Assembly (NCBI GenBank): GCA_902362275.1
Contig: CABIWB010000001.1
Coordinates: 14,116 to 78,115, forward strand
DNA: 64,000 nt
Direction of reading: 5' to 3'
Origin: Coriobacteriaceae bacterium
GTDB lineage: Bacteria; Actinomycetota; Coriobacteriia; Coriobacteriales; Coriobacteriaceae
Below, piece by piece: positions 52,311-61,177 of the stretch. Under the pieces are notes generated by a model, which made no database searches, was not told where the DNA came from, and saw nothing but the letters and a program-made list of their open reading frames with translations. Each line of letters opens with the position of its first letter. Position 1 is the stretch's first letter. Made by a program: the position numbers and the translations under genes.

Positions 52311-53400
52311 GATTAGCATTCTGAGTGCAACGGCATGGGGCCTGCTCACGAGCGTGGCGCACTCCCGGGGGCTACGATGTTGGCTGTCTAGGTCAACGTC
52401 GGAGCGAGGGGACATGCGCCGCTACAGGCATCTTAGCGCCGAGGAGCGCGACAGGATAGCGGAGATGCACGCGAGGCATGAGGGGGTCTCGGCTATCGCC
52501 GCTGCGATAGGCAGGAACAAGTCCACGGTGAGCAGGGAGATCGCCAGGAACGGCCGGAACGGGCGCTACGGGGCCATCGCCGCCCAGTCGCGCTCCGACG
52601 CCCGCCGCAAGGCCTGCAGGCCCCGCAAGAGGCTCTCCGACCCGGCCCTCGCGGCCGAGGTGCGCAGGCGCATCGTCGACGACCGCCGGTCGCCCGGGCA
52701 GATAGACGGCAGGTCCCGCCTCGAGCGCGGCGGGCGCTGCGTCGTGAGCTTCTCCACCATCTACCGTGCCGTGAACGCCGGCGAGCCCGACCCGCCGCAG
52801 GCGGCCCCGGAAGAGGGGGTGCGGGGGCGCCTCCGGCGCAGGGGCAGGCGCCCCAGGCGCGGGCGCGAGGAGACGCGCTGCAGGATCAAGGTTGACCACG
52901 AGGTCTCCGAGCGCCCGCGCGAGGCCGACGCGCGCTCGAGGCTCGGCGACTGGGAGGACGACGCCGTGGTCGGCCCGGCCCCGGCATGCCCGGTCACCAT
53001 GACCGACAGGGCGTCGCGCCTGCTCGTGGGCGGCAGGGCCCGGGCGCATAGCTCGGCCGAGGTCGCGAAGGTGGAGGTCAGGGCGCTCGCGGGCCGGCCG
53101 CTTGAGACCGTGACGCCGGACAGGGGGAAGGAGTTCGCCAACCACCGCGAGGTGAGCAGGGCGCTGGGAGGGGTGCCGTTCTACTTCTGCCAGCCGCACC
53201 ACCCCTGGCAGAAGCCGACAGTCGAGAACACGAACGGGCCCATACGGGAGTTCTTCCCGAAGGGGACGGACTTCTCCAGGGTGACCGACGAAGAGGTGCA
53301 GGAGGTGTTCGAGAAGATCAACGACAGGCCCAGGAAGGTGCTGGGGTTCAGGACGGCCAACGAGGTCTACCGGGAGATGTTGCACTCAGCTTGACAATCC
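52311..53400 (+). mobile_element. IS30-family insertion sequence
   Basis: About 1090 bp. Imperfect 21-22-bp ends: GATTAGCATTCTGAGTGCAA at the left and the complement GGATTGTCAAGCTGAGTGCA at the right. It inserted just after the yeiH terminator. One intact transposase. Confidence 0.8.
52414..53394 (+). CDS. IS30-family transposase, apparently intact
   Basis: 326 residues. N-terminal HTH (RHLSAEERDRIAEMHARHEG, IGRNKSTVSREIARNGR), then RRSPGQIDGRSRLE, and the DDE catalytic core: first Asp in GDWEDDAVVG, second in VTPDRGKEFANH, Glu in PWQKPTVENTNGPIREFFPK. The start at 52414 follows GAGGGGAC. No frameshift or stop. Very Arg-rich and higher in GC than the flanks. Confidence 0.92.
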   Translation: MRRYRHLSAEERDRIAEMHARHEGVSAIAAAIGRNKSTVSREIARNGRNGRYGAIAAQSRSDARRKACRPRKRLSDPALAAEVRRRIVDDRRSPGQIDGRSRLERGGRCVVSFSTIYRAVNAGEPDPPQAAPEEGVRGRLRRRGRRPRRGREETRCRIKVDHEVSERPREADARSRLGDWEDDAVVGPAPACPVTMTDRASRLLVGGRARAHSSAEVAKVEVRALAGRPLETVTPDRGKEFANHREVSRALGGVPFYFCQPHHPWQKPTVENTNGPIREFFPKGTDFSRVTDEEVQEVFEKINDRPRKVLGFRTANEVYREMLHSA

Positions 53401-53545
53401 GCCAACCCTTTTGGAAATGGCATGGTGCCTCCTTCTCTCTGACGCCCCCACCTCTGCGGGGGACGCTTTATAACGTCTTTGCGACCTCACGCGCCGGGCC
53501 CGTGGCCCTTTCCCTGATGCGCGCGGGCCGCTCGTGAAGGGGTGA

Positions 53546-54526
53546 CTAGCTGACGGCTTGTCCCGCGGCGGCGCGACGTGCCTCCCGGCCTTCGACTAGG
53601 GAGTGGGCCTGCGCCAGGCACACGCCGGCGAGGATGATGGCGACGCCCAGCCACTCGACGACGCCGAGCGGCTCGCCGAGGACGATCATGGCGATGAACA
53701 GGCCGGCGGGGAGTTCCGCGGCGGCCATGACAGTGGAGAGGCCTGCGGGCAGGTGCGGAGAGCCCATGCCGAAGAGCAGGACCGGGCAGAGCATGCCAAA
53801 GAAGCCGGCGATGACGGCAAAGGGCAGGATGCCCTGGGCGAGGACGCCCGAGACGACGTAGTCCGGGCACACCGTGAGCGACATGACCACGGAGCCCGCG
53901 CACACGATGACGCCACGCTGCTCGGACGAGCAGGGAGCCTCGACCTTGCCGGAGAGGGTGACAAAGAGGGAGCAGGACACGGCCGCCCCCAGCGCGCAGA
54001 GCAGGGCCACGGGGTCGTACCCGGTGATGCCGGTCTTGTAGACGCCGCTGGCGAACACCGTCCCGAAGACGATGACCAGGGCGGAGGCCACTTGGAGGGG
54101 CCTCGGCGGTCGGCGCGTCATGACGGTCTGCCACACGAGCCCCAGCCACGTGAACTGGAAGAGGAGCGTGAGCGCCACCGGGGCGGGCAGCACGCTCATG
54201 GCGTAGCAGTTGAGGATTGAGGTGAGGCAGGTGAGGGCTCCCAGGCCCATGAGCTTAAGGGCGAGCTTCCAGCCCACGCGCTGCCAGCGGTGTCCGAGCG
54301 CGTGCCCTGCGAGCGTGGCGAGGGCGAAGAAGAGCCAGTCGAACCACGCCTGGCTCGCCACCACCTGTGCCGAGGTGAAGCCCGCGGCGTAGGCGAGCTT
54401 GTAGGTCGTGGCCATTGCGCCGTAGCAGGCGCCGCCCGCAAAGACCTGGAGCGCCGCCTTGGCCTGTCCCGCGCCCGTGACTCCTGCCCCGGCGGCCTGT
54501 TGCTTGATTGTGTTTGTTCCTGCCAT
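53546..54526 (-). CDS. EamA/DMT-family transporter
   Basis: 326 residues, ten membrane helices in two EamA repeats (ACYGAMATTYKLAYAAGFTS ... VALTLLFQFTWLGLVWQTVM; then LLCALGAAVSCSLFVTLSGK ... LSTVMAAAELPAGLFIAMIV, LGEPLGVVEWLGVAIILAGV). DMT proteins export metabolites such as amino acids; the substrate is not readable here. Start at 54526 behind AGGGAG; the longer frame runs through the leader hairpins. The leader has a terminator-like hairpin and a hairpin over the ribosome site, which suggests regulated expression. The gap to the IS30 end has no gene. Confidence 0.85.
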   Translation of the reverse strand: MAGTNTIKQQAAGAGVTGAGQAKAALQVFAGGACYGAMATTYKLAYAAGFTSAQVVASQAWFDWLFFALATLAGHALGHRWQRVGWKLALKLMGLGALTCLTSILNCYAMSVLPAPVALTLLFQFTWLGLVWQTVMTRRPPRPLQVASALVIVFGTVFASGVYKTGITGYDPVALLCALGAAVSCSLFVTLSGKVEAPCSSEQRGVIVCAGSVVMSLTVCPDYVVSGVLAQGILPFAVIAGFFGMLCPVLLFGMGSPHLPAGLSTVMAAAELPAGLFIAMIVLGEPLGVVEWLGVAIILAGVCLAQAHSLVEGREARRAAAGQAVS

Positions 54527-54533
54527 TAGGCTC

Positions 54534-54593
54534 CCTTCCGTCTGCTGTCTTGCAGATGCACGTCTCGTGCGTCTGTTCCCTGCAGTCGGAAGG
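54534..54593 (-). promoter_or_regulatory. Leader hairpin covering the ribosome-binding site of the EamA gene
   Basis: CCTTCCG (54534-54540 on the plus strand) is complementary to CGGAAGG (54587-54593), extended by CTGC/GCAG after one mismatch. On the mRNA this puts the GGAAGGGAG site in a stem. Confidence 0.45.
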
Positions 54594-54643
54594 TGGGCTC
54601 GTGTGGTCTTCTGGCGGTGCATGTGGTACCTGCTGCCAAGACG

Positions 54644-54679
54644 AAAAAAGCCACGCAACCGACTGCTCGGTTGCGTGGC
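54644..54679 (-). terminator. Terminator-like hairpin in the EamA gene leader
   Basis: Perfect 13-bp stem GCCACGCAACCGA / TCGGTTGCGTGGC with a 4-nt loop and six T on the minus strand, about 118 nt upstream of the start codon. No upstream minus-strand gene exists for it to end, so attenuation is the simplest role. Confidence 0.65.
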
Positions 54680-54846
54680 AAAAAGGTGGCTAGCGCCCAG
54701 AAAAGTCCACGCGTTTTTAGACTGGGACAAAGTACTACAACAGAAGAGATGCCGTCAAGAAAAGCCGAGGAAAAAAGTAAGTCTCTGCCCGCCGCCCCTG
54801 TGGCGGTCGTTTCCCGAACGGGGCGGTGCTGTTGGGGACTGTCTCG

Positions 54847-54969
54847 ATCTGTAATAGTTGGGGGTCAAAGGGGGCTAGATGTTACAGATTGAGATTTTCG
54901 GCGAGCCGGGCTCCGTTTGTCTAAATCTGTAACACGAGGGACGGATTTTGCCGAGCAACTGTTACAGAT
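54847..54969. repeat. Four ATCTGTAACA boxes in alternating orientation
   Basis: ATCTGTAATA at 54847, TGTTACAGAT at 54880, ATCTGTAACA at 54925 and TGTTACAGAT at 54960, two inverted pairs one after the other; GAGAT follows the second and fourth. They lie in the divergent gap between the EamA and oxidoreductase genes. Nothing else is visible between 54680 and 55121. Confidence 0.65.
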
Positions 54970-55121
54970 TGAGATAAACCGACGGGCCGCCCCGCCCATC
55001 CCCATCCACCTGCCGCTACCTGCTGTCCGCCGATTTCCGTTGTGCTGTTGTATTCCCATGCCATATCCTCTAGACAACTACGCGGCATCATCGCCGCCGC
55101 GCCTACAAGAGAGGAATGTCC

Positions 55122-57152
55122 ATGACCGCACCTGCATCCAAGCTGCTCCAGCCCATTACGGTTGGCCCCCTTGAGCTCAAGAACCGCATTATGTTCCCGC
55201 CGCTGACCACCGGCTACGAGGAGCGCGACGGCTCCATTGGCGAGCGCAGCCTGGCTTTTTACGAGCGCCTGGCCCGTGGCGGCGTGAGCTACATCGTCAT
55301 CGGCGACGTTGCCCCCGTCATGACCGCGAGCCCCACGCCCAAGCTGGCGACCGACGCCCAGATTCCCACGTTTAAGGCGCTGGCCGACGCCGTTCACAAG
55401 CACGGCGCCAAGGTCGCGCTGCAGCTGTTCCACCCCGAGTACGACGTGCCCGGCGTCGGCCGCATGGTCATGGGCTCCATGGCTGCCGCCAAGGCCGCGC
55501 AGGAGGCCAAGGCCGCCGGCGACGAGGAGACCTTTGCCGCCAAGATGGCCGAGTCCAACGAGATTCGCAAGCAGGCATACGCCAAGCTGCATCACGACAT
55601 GCAGCACTTTGTGAACGAGGCGAGTGTGGAGCAGCTCACCCAGATCAAGGAGGCCATCGCTGTCTCGGCCGCTCGCGCGCAGCAGGCCGGCATCGACGCC
55701 ATCGAGGTCCACGGCGACCGTCTGGTGGGTTCGCTGTGCTCGGCCATCCTTAACAAGCGTACCGACGAGTACGGTGGTTCGTTCGAGAACCGCGTTTGCT
55801 ACGCGCTGGAGGTCGTCGCTGCCATTAAGGAGGCCGCGCCGGAGCTGATGGTGGAGTACAAGCTCCCCGTGATCATGGAGAACCCCGACGGCACGCCGCG
55901 CGGCAAGGGTGGCTTGCTGCCCGACGAGGCCTGCAAGTTTGCCAAGCTGCTCGAGGGCGCGGGCATCGACATGATTCAGGTCGCGCAGGCAAATCACACC
56001 GGCAACATGGGCGACACCATTCCGCCCATGGGTGCCATGCCCTACAACTGGACGCTGCCGGTGGCCGAGCGCGTCAAGGCTCTGGTCTCCGTGCCGGTGG
56101 CAACCGTCGGCCGTGTTGTCTCGGTCGAGGCCGGCGAGAAGATTCTGGAAGACGGCGCGGCCGACATCATCGCCTATGGCCGCTCGCTTATGTGCGACCC
56201 CGACATTGCGCTGAAGGCCGCCACGGGTGAGCCCATCCGCGAGTGCCTCAACTGCAACAAGGGTTGCGTCGACGCGATTCAAAATCGCAAGTACATCTCG
56301 TGCGTACTCAATGCCGAGAACGGTGACGAGGCGACCATCGCCATCAAGCCGGGCGAGGGCGACAAGAAGATTGCCGTGGTGGGCGGCGGTATCGCCGGCC
56401 TGGAGGCCGCACGCGTGGCGGCCAAGCGCGGCTACGATGTGACCGTTTACGAGGCGAGCGATCACTTGGGCGGCCAGATTGTGCTGGCGGCCGCGCCTCC
56501 GCGCAAGGACGAGATCATGCGCTCGGTCGAGTATTACGAGAAGATTCTGCCCGGCCTGGGCGTGAAGGTTGAGCTCAACCACGTTGCTACCCCTGCGGAC
56601 CTCAACGCCGCCGACGCCGCGATTGTGGCTGTGGGCGCGCACGACGTGGTCATCCCCGTTCCGGGTGCCGACTCGGAGAAGGTCGTCTCGAGCTGGGACG
56701 TGCTGGCCGGCAAGGTGGAGCTTACGGGCCGCGTCGCCGTCATTGGCGGTGGCCTGGTGGGCACCGAGACTGCCGAGTACCTGCTGCAGCACGGTTGCGA
56801 GGTGGCGATCGTGGAAATGCTCGACAAGATTGCCTCGGGCGAGTCCGAGACCATTCTGCCGCTGATTATGAGCGACTTTGCAGAGCACAACGTGGAGCAG
56901 CACGTGAAGACTCGCCTGACCGCCATTACCGACGAGGGCGTGGAGGCCATTCGCACCGCCGAGGACGGCGCCGAGGAGCCGCTGAAGATCGCCTGCGATT
57001 ACGTGGTGATGGCCGTGGGCTCCAAGGCCAACGCGTTTGACCTGGACGGTGTGACGGTGCCCGTGACCTGCGTGGGCGACTGCTCGGGCGAGCGCACCGC
57101 CGACATCGCGAGCGCCATTCGCACGGCATATCACGCGGCCAACGAGCTGTAG
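55122..57152 (+). CDS. Old Yellow Enzyme-type NADH:flavin oxidoreductase with FAD/NAD domain
   Basis: 676 residues. N-terminal FMN TIM barrel (LLQPITVGPLELKNRIMFPP, GVSYIVIGDVAPVM, IDAIEVHGDRLVGSLCSAIL, NKRTDEYGGSFENR, ADIIAYGRSLMCDPDIALK). A [4Fe-4S] cysteine cluster CLNCNKGCVDAI plus YISCVLNA. C-terminal FAD and NAD folds (VVGGGIAGLEAARV, GGQIVLAAAPPRKDE, VIGGGLVGTETAEY). This is the 2,4-dienoyl-CoA reductase/enoate reductase/BaiCD-BaiH group; gut relatives reduce steroid, bile-acid or cinnamate-type double bonds, but the substrate is not deducible. I use ATG 55122, 6 nt after GAGAGGA; ATG 55116 abuts the site. Confidence 0.92.
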   Translation: MTAPASKLLQPITVGPLELKNRIMFPPLTTGYEERDGSIGERSLAFYERLARGGVSYIVIGDVAPVMTASPTPKLATDAQIPTFKALADAVHKHGAKVALQLFHPEYDVPGVGRMVMGSMAAAKAAQEAKAAGDEETFAAKMAESNEIRKQAYAKLHHDMQHFVNEASVEQLTQIKEAIAVSAARAQQAGIDAIEVHGDRLVGSLCSAILNKRTDEYGGSFENRVCYALEVVAAIKEAAPELMVEYKLPVIMENPDGTPRGKGGLLPDEACKFAKLLEGAGIDMIQVAQANHTGNMGDTIPPMGAMPYNWTLPVAERVKALVSVPVATVGRVVSVEAGEKILEDGAADIIAYGRSLMCDPDIALKAATGEPIRECLNCNKGCVDAIQNRKYISCVLNAENGDEATIAIKPGEGDKKIAVVGGGIAGLEAARVAAKRGYDVTVYEASDHLGGQIVLAAAPPRKDEIMRSVEYYEKILPGLGVKVELNHVATPADLNAADAAIVAVGAHDVVIPVPGADSEKVVSSWDVLAGKVELTGRVAVIGGGLVGTETAEYLLQHGCEVAIVEMLDKIASGESETILPLIMSDFAEHNVEQHVKTRLTAITDEGVEAIRTAEDGAEEPLKIACDYVVMAVGSKANAFDLDGVTVPVTCVGDCSGERTADIASAIRTAYHAANEL

Positions 57153-57227
57153 TTGAACATCACGGCCAGGCGGGGCGGTAGCGCGGATCCGTCTCGCCCG
57201 GCTGTGTCCCGTCGGGTGTCAACCGGT

Positions 57228-57265
57228 GCGGGGCCTGCAAGCGCAGCAGGTCCCGCCCTTTTGTT
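57228..57265 (+). terminator. Terminator of the OYE gene
   Basis: GCGGGGCCTGC / GCAGGTCCCGC stem (one G-U) followed by CCTTTTGTTTT. Confidence 0.75.
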
Positions 57266-57600
57266 TTGCTCCGGTGGATGGCAATGCGCGGTAATCATGA
57301 GGAGTGAGGACGTCTACTGCCTTGCAGATCACTCAAAATTATTGGGGGAGGGGTTAATAACTATATCCTCTATACCAAAGGACATAAAGAGATGCCAATT
57401 ATGTTGACAAGCGAATGACGATTAGCTGCGAGTCAGCTACCAGCGTAAATAATCGATAAAGAAATGTCGTAATTTGGTGCCAAATGCCCAGATAACGCCG
57501 CGTCTATTTTAATTAACTGCTTTGAGCAAACAGTAAAATGCTACCATCTAACTTGCACGTAAGAAAGCAGATTAACGGTTAAGGCTAAGAAGTGGCAGGT
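57266..57600. other. AT-rich gap, no gene
   Basis: Clearly lower in GC than its surroundings. It contains a TTGACA (57404) without a good -10, and TTTGGTGCCAAA-type palindromic sequence near 57477. I see no coding frame or RNA gene I can support. Confidence 0.35.
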
Positions 57601-57996
57601 ATGTCGGAAGCAACTAGGACTCGCACGCATGCGCCCGAGGTTAGGCAGCGCGCCGTCGAGATCCTCCAAGAGGGGGTCGGTCATCGCGCCCTCGCGGCAA
57701 AGCTTGGCATTCCCCAGGCCACGGCTCGTCAGTGGGCCCGCGCATACGCCGTGGGCGGTGCCGACGCCGTGCTCAATGCGGACGTTCGTCATCACACCTA
57801 TTCGTACGACGTAAAGCTCGCCGTGGTTAAGGACCGTTTGGAAAACGGCCTGACGGTTCGCGAGGCCATGATCAAGCACAAGATTCCCAGCGAGTCTTCG
57901 GTCAAGGCCTGGTGCCGCCAGTACCGCGAGAGCGGTGAGTCCGCGCTGGTCGATAAGCCGCGCGGTCGCAAACCGCGCGTTAAAAAGGCGAAATAG
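57601..57996 (+). CDS. Orphan helix-turn-helix protein, IS3 OrfA-like
   Basis: 131 residues with two HTH units: VRQRAVEILQEGVGHRALAA, KLGIPQATARQWARAYAVGG and DVKLAVVKDRLENGLTVREA, MIKHKIPSESSVKAWCRQYR, then a basic tail (RGRKPRVKKAK). It resembles the DNA-binding half (OrfA/InsE type) of IS3-group transposases, but no OrfB follows and a clean terminator ends the gene, so it may be a domesticated DNA-binding protein. A GTG three codons upstream (57592) is an alternative start. Confidence 0.75.
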   Translation: MSEATRTRTHAPEVRQRAVEILQEGVGHRALAAKLGIPQATARQWARAYAVGGADAVLNADVRHHTYSYDVKLAVVKDRLENGLTVREAMIKHKIPSESSVKAWCRQYRESGESALVDKPRGRKPRVKKAK

Positions 57997-58007
57997 CGAA
58001 CGGGATG

Positions 58008-58034
58008 GTGCGCCCACAGGGGCGCACTTTTCTT
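58008..58034 (+). terminator. Terminator of the HTH gene
   Basis: GTGCGCCC / GGGCGCAC with a short loop then CTTTTCTT. The following 58035-58282 contains the promoter region of the hydrogenase operon; no gene. Confidence 0.8.
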
Positions 58035-58282
58035 GCCGCGCCAACTTTTTGGACCGCCGCGAGCCTATCGGGACATCCTCCAAAGTGGCCAATAAACCGC
58101 GCGCAGTAGCCCGTGCGCCCGCCGCTGCGACAGGGGGAGCGTCGCCTCTCTGGTCCAAAGCGGATGCGCCCTTACCCCGTACGCCTAAAACTCCCCAGTT
58201 GACCGAAAACTCGCCGCCGCTACTCCTCAACTGAGCTATAACGTTAAACAATTGCAGCGTTTTTGCATGGGGGAGTGATGGT

Positions 58283-61165
58283 ATGTCGCTACTGTATTTC
58301 CTTATCCTGTTTCCGCTGGTGCCGGCGCTGGGCATGCTGCTCGCGCGCGGCGACCGAGCCCGCGACGCGGTAGGGCTCATAGGCTCCGGCATTATTATGG
58401 CGGTGACAATTGTAGTCGCCGTCATGTTTTTTGGCACGGGTCCGCAGAGCTTTGAGGTTGCCCCCGGTACCTCGCATGTGCTCTCGATCATCAGTTCCGT
58501 TATCGACGTCATCCTGTGCGCCGTCATCCTGTACAACGCGTACGAATATAGGAACGCGCTCACCACGGTGCTCGGCATAGTCCAGCTGGTGGGCTCGCTC
58601 GCCTTTGCAGCCATGACGCTGCCCGCTGCCGAAGCCGTCACGGCGACGCCGCTCTACCTGGACTACATGAGCGTGATCATGGTCCTCGCCGTCGGCATCG
58701 TCGGCAGCCTTATCTGCGTGTATGCCTTGGGCTACATGAAGGACTTCCAGGCCCACGACGAGCACGAGGCCGCACTGCGCGGGCAGACCGCACCCGACCG
58801 TCGCCCGCAGTTCCTGGCGCTCATGTTCCTGTTCCTCTCGGCCATGTTCGTCATCGTGACGAGCGACAACCTTGAGTGGCTGTTCTGTGGCTGGGAAATC
58901 ACCACCGTGTGCTCGTTCCTCATGATTGGCTACACGCGCACGCCCGAGGCCATCAAGAATGCCTTTACCCAGATCATCCTTAACATGCTGGGCGGCATCG
59001 CGTTTTTGGCGGGCCTTATGTTTCTGCACGTTAACGGCATGCCGCTGACCATCTCGGGCATGATCGAGCTTTCCGGCGCCGGAACCGCACAATCCGCGCT
59101 GCTGGTGATGCCGGTCGTCCTGCTGTCGCTCGCCGCGCTCACCAAGGCCGCACAGATGCCGTTCCACACTTGGCTGCTCGGTGCTATGGTTGCCCCCACG
59201 CCCACGAGCGCCCTGCTGCACTCGTCAACCATGGTCAAAGCCGGCGTGTTCCTGATGGTCAAGCTGAGCCCACTCTATGCCATCTACCCCGTGACCGGCT
59301 TTATGGTCACAAGTGTGGGTGCCATCACGTTTTTGCTCGCTGCCCTCATGGCCATCTCGCAGAGCAACGCCAAGCGCGTGCTCGCATACTCTACCATCTC
59401 CAACCTGGGCCTCATCAGTGCTTGCTTGGGTGTCGGCGCGCCCGAGGCCGTATGGGCGGCCATCTTCCTAATCCTGTTCCACACGGTGGCCAAGTCGCTG
59501 CTGTTCCTGTGCGTGGGCACGGCCGAGCATCATATCGGCAGCCGCAATATCGAGGACATGGACGGCATGTTCAGCCGCATGCCGCACCTGACGCGCCTGA
59601 TGATGCTGGGCATCATGGGCATGTTTGTGGCGCCGTTTGGCATGCTCGTGTCCAAGTGGGGCGCCCTGGTGGCGTTCGCGCAGACCGGCAACGTGCTCAT
59701 GATCATGGTGCTTGCCTTTGGCTCGGCCGCGACGTTCTTCTTCTGGGGCAAGTGGCTTGCCAAACTTTCGGGCGTCGACCCCACGGCTCAAAACGTTGAG
59801 GTCAATGTCCATAAGACCGAATGGATGGCGCTCAACACCATCGCCGCGCTGCTGATTCTGTGCTGCGTGGCGTTCCCGGTTATCTCGAGCGGTCTGATGT
59901 CGCCCTACCTCGCCATGGTGTTTGGCCGCGTGCCGTACGTTATTGGCAAGGACGCCATGTATCTGATGGTGGTTATCGTGGCGTTTATCGCCGTGGTGCT
60001 GCTGACGTCGTTCCGCGTGAGCAATAAGCCGCACGTCAACGTGTACCTTTCGGGTGTGGGAACCGACAAATATCGCCATTTCCGCGGCTCGATGGGACAC
60101 GAGGTGAAGGCCGAAAAGCGCAATTGGTACTCGGAGGACGCCCTTGGCGAGAAGCGTATTGGCCCCGTGGGTAGCGTCGTGTGCTGCAGTATTATCTTGT
60201 TTGCGCTGCTGTGTTGCGCGTGGATTGGGCCCGAGCGGCTTGCCATGAGCGCGCCCTCGGTGCTGCGCGGTAAGTATTTCGAAGGCTCGGGCGTCGTGGG
60301 CATTTTTATTGGCACCGTGGTGTTTGCCTTGCTGGCGCCGCTTCTGGGCGGCCTGATCGACGGCGTTGACCGCAAACTTTCGGCCCGCATGCAGGGCCGC
60401 GTGGGTCCGCGCCTGCTGCAGCCCTTCTACGACGTTGCCAAGCTCCTGCGCAAGGCCCCCGCCAGCGTGAACACCATGGACGATACCTACATGGCGTGCG
60501 CGCTCATCTTTACCGTGGTGGGCGGCGGCATCTTTGTGTCGGGCTCCAATACGTTGCTGTGCGCTTTTATGGTGACACTCGCCGCGATCTTTGTGGTGCT
60601 GGCGTCCGCCTCGACGCAAAGCCCGTTTGCCCAGGTCGGCGCCGACCGCGAGCTGCTGCAGGTCATGAGTTACGAGCCCGCCGTTCTGCTGATGAGCGTG
60701 GGCCTGTACCTTGCCACCGACAGCTTTGATTCCATCGCCGTGACGGGGCAGTCGGCCCCCATCATCGTGTACAGCGCGCCCATTTTCCTCGCGCTGCTCG
60801 CGGTGCTTACCATCAAGCTGCGCAAGTCGCCGTTTGACCTTTCGTACTCGCATCACGCGCATCAGGAGATTGTCCAGGGCGTCGCCACCGAGATGAGCGG
60901 CGGCACGCTGGCCAAGATGACCCTTATGCACTGGTGCGAGACCGTGCTGTTTTTGATGTGGGTGGGCATGTTCTTCGTCTGGGACAACCCGGTGAGCTGG
61001 GTGGTCGCCCTGGTCGTGATGGTCGCGACGTATTTTGTCGAGGTACTGATCGACAACACCTTCGCACGCAGCACCTGGCGCAGCTGCTTTAGGCTCGGAT
61101 GGGGCGTGGCGCTGGTGTTTGGCCTGCTCAACCTTATGCCCATCCTCGTCGATGTATTTATTTAG
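58283..61165 (+). CDS. echAB: Fused EchA-EchB-like membrane subunit of a group 4 [NiFe] hydrogenase
   Basis: 960 residues. Residues 1 to about 620 form a NuoL/M/MrpA-type proton or sodium antiporter module (LEWLFCGWEITTVCSFLMIG with the key Glu, MPFHTWLLGAMVAPTPTSAL with conserved His/Lys surroundings, LLHSSTMVKAGVFLMVKLSP, ISQSNAKRVLAYSTISNLGL). From about 670 it is NuoH/EchB-like (RMQGRVGPRLLQPFYDVAKL, FAQVGADRELLQVMSYEPAV, IKLRKSPFDLSYSHHAHQEI). Ech normally has these as two proteins. Together they anchor the hydrogenase and couple electron flow to ion pumping. GGGGGAG precedes the ATG; echC follows 12 bp later. Confidence 0.88.
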   Translation: MSLLYFLILFPLVPALGMLLARGDRARDAVGLIGSGIIMAVTIVVAVMFFGTGPQSFEVAPGTSHVLSIISSVIDVILCAVILYNAYEYRNALTTVLGIVQLVGSLAFAAMTLPAAEAVTATPLYLDYMSVIMVLAVGIVGSLICVYALGYMKDFQAHDEHEAALRGQTAPDRRPQFLALMFLFLSAMFVIVTSDNLEWLFCGWEITTVCSFLMIGYTRTPEAIKNAFTQIILNMLGGIAFLAGLMFLHVNGMPLTISGMIELSGAGTAQSALLVMPVVLLSLAALTKAAQMPFHTWLLGAMVAPTPTSALLHSSTMVKAGVFLMVKLSPLYAIYPVTGFMVTSVGAITFLLAALMAISQSNAKRVLAYSTISNLGLISACLGVGAPEAVWAAIFLILFHTVAKSLLFLCVGTAEHHIGSRNIEDMDGMFSRMPHLTRLMMLGIMGMFVAPFGMLVSKWGALVAFAQTGNVLMIMVLAFGSAATFFFWGKWLAKLSGVDPTAQNVEVNVHKTEWMALNTIAALLILCCVAFPVISSGLMSPYLAMVFGRVPYVIGKDAMYLMVVIVAFIAVVLLTSFRVSNKPHVNVYLSGVGTDKYRHFRGSMGHEVKAEKRNWYSEDALGEKRIGPVGSVVCCSIILFALLCCAWIGPERLAMSAPSVLRGKYFEGSGVVGIFIGTVVFALLAPLLGGLIDGVDRKLSARMQGRVGPRLLQPFYDVAKLLRKAPASVNTMDDTYMACALIFTVVGGGIFVSGSNTLLCAFMVTLAAIFVVLASASTQSPFAQVGADRELLQVMSYEPAVLLMSVGLYLATDSFDSIAVTGQSAPIIVYSAPIFLALLAVLTIKLRKSPFDLSYSHHAHQEIVQGVATEMSGGTLAKMTLMHWCETVLFLMWVGMFFVWDNPVSWVVALVVMVATYFVEVLIDNTFARSTWRSCFRLGWGVALVFGLLNLMPILVDVFI

Positions 61166-61177
61166 GAGGCGGCATCC

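Noticed and set aside
54590..54760. T-box leader before the EamA gene
   Set aside because: There is a terminator and a TGGTACC sequence, but no T-box bulge (the conserved GGUGGNACCGCG type) in the right place before the terminator.
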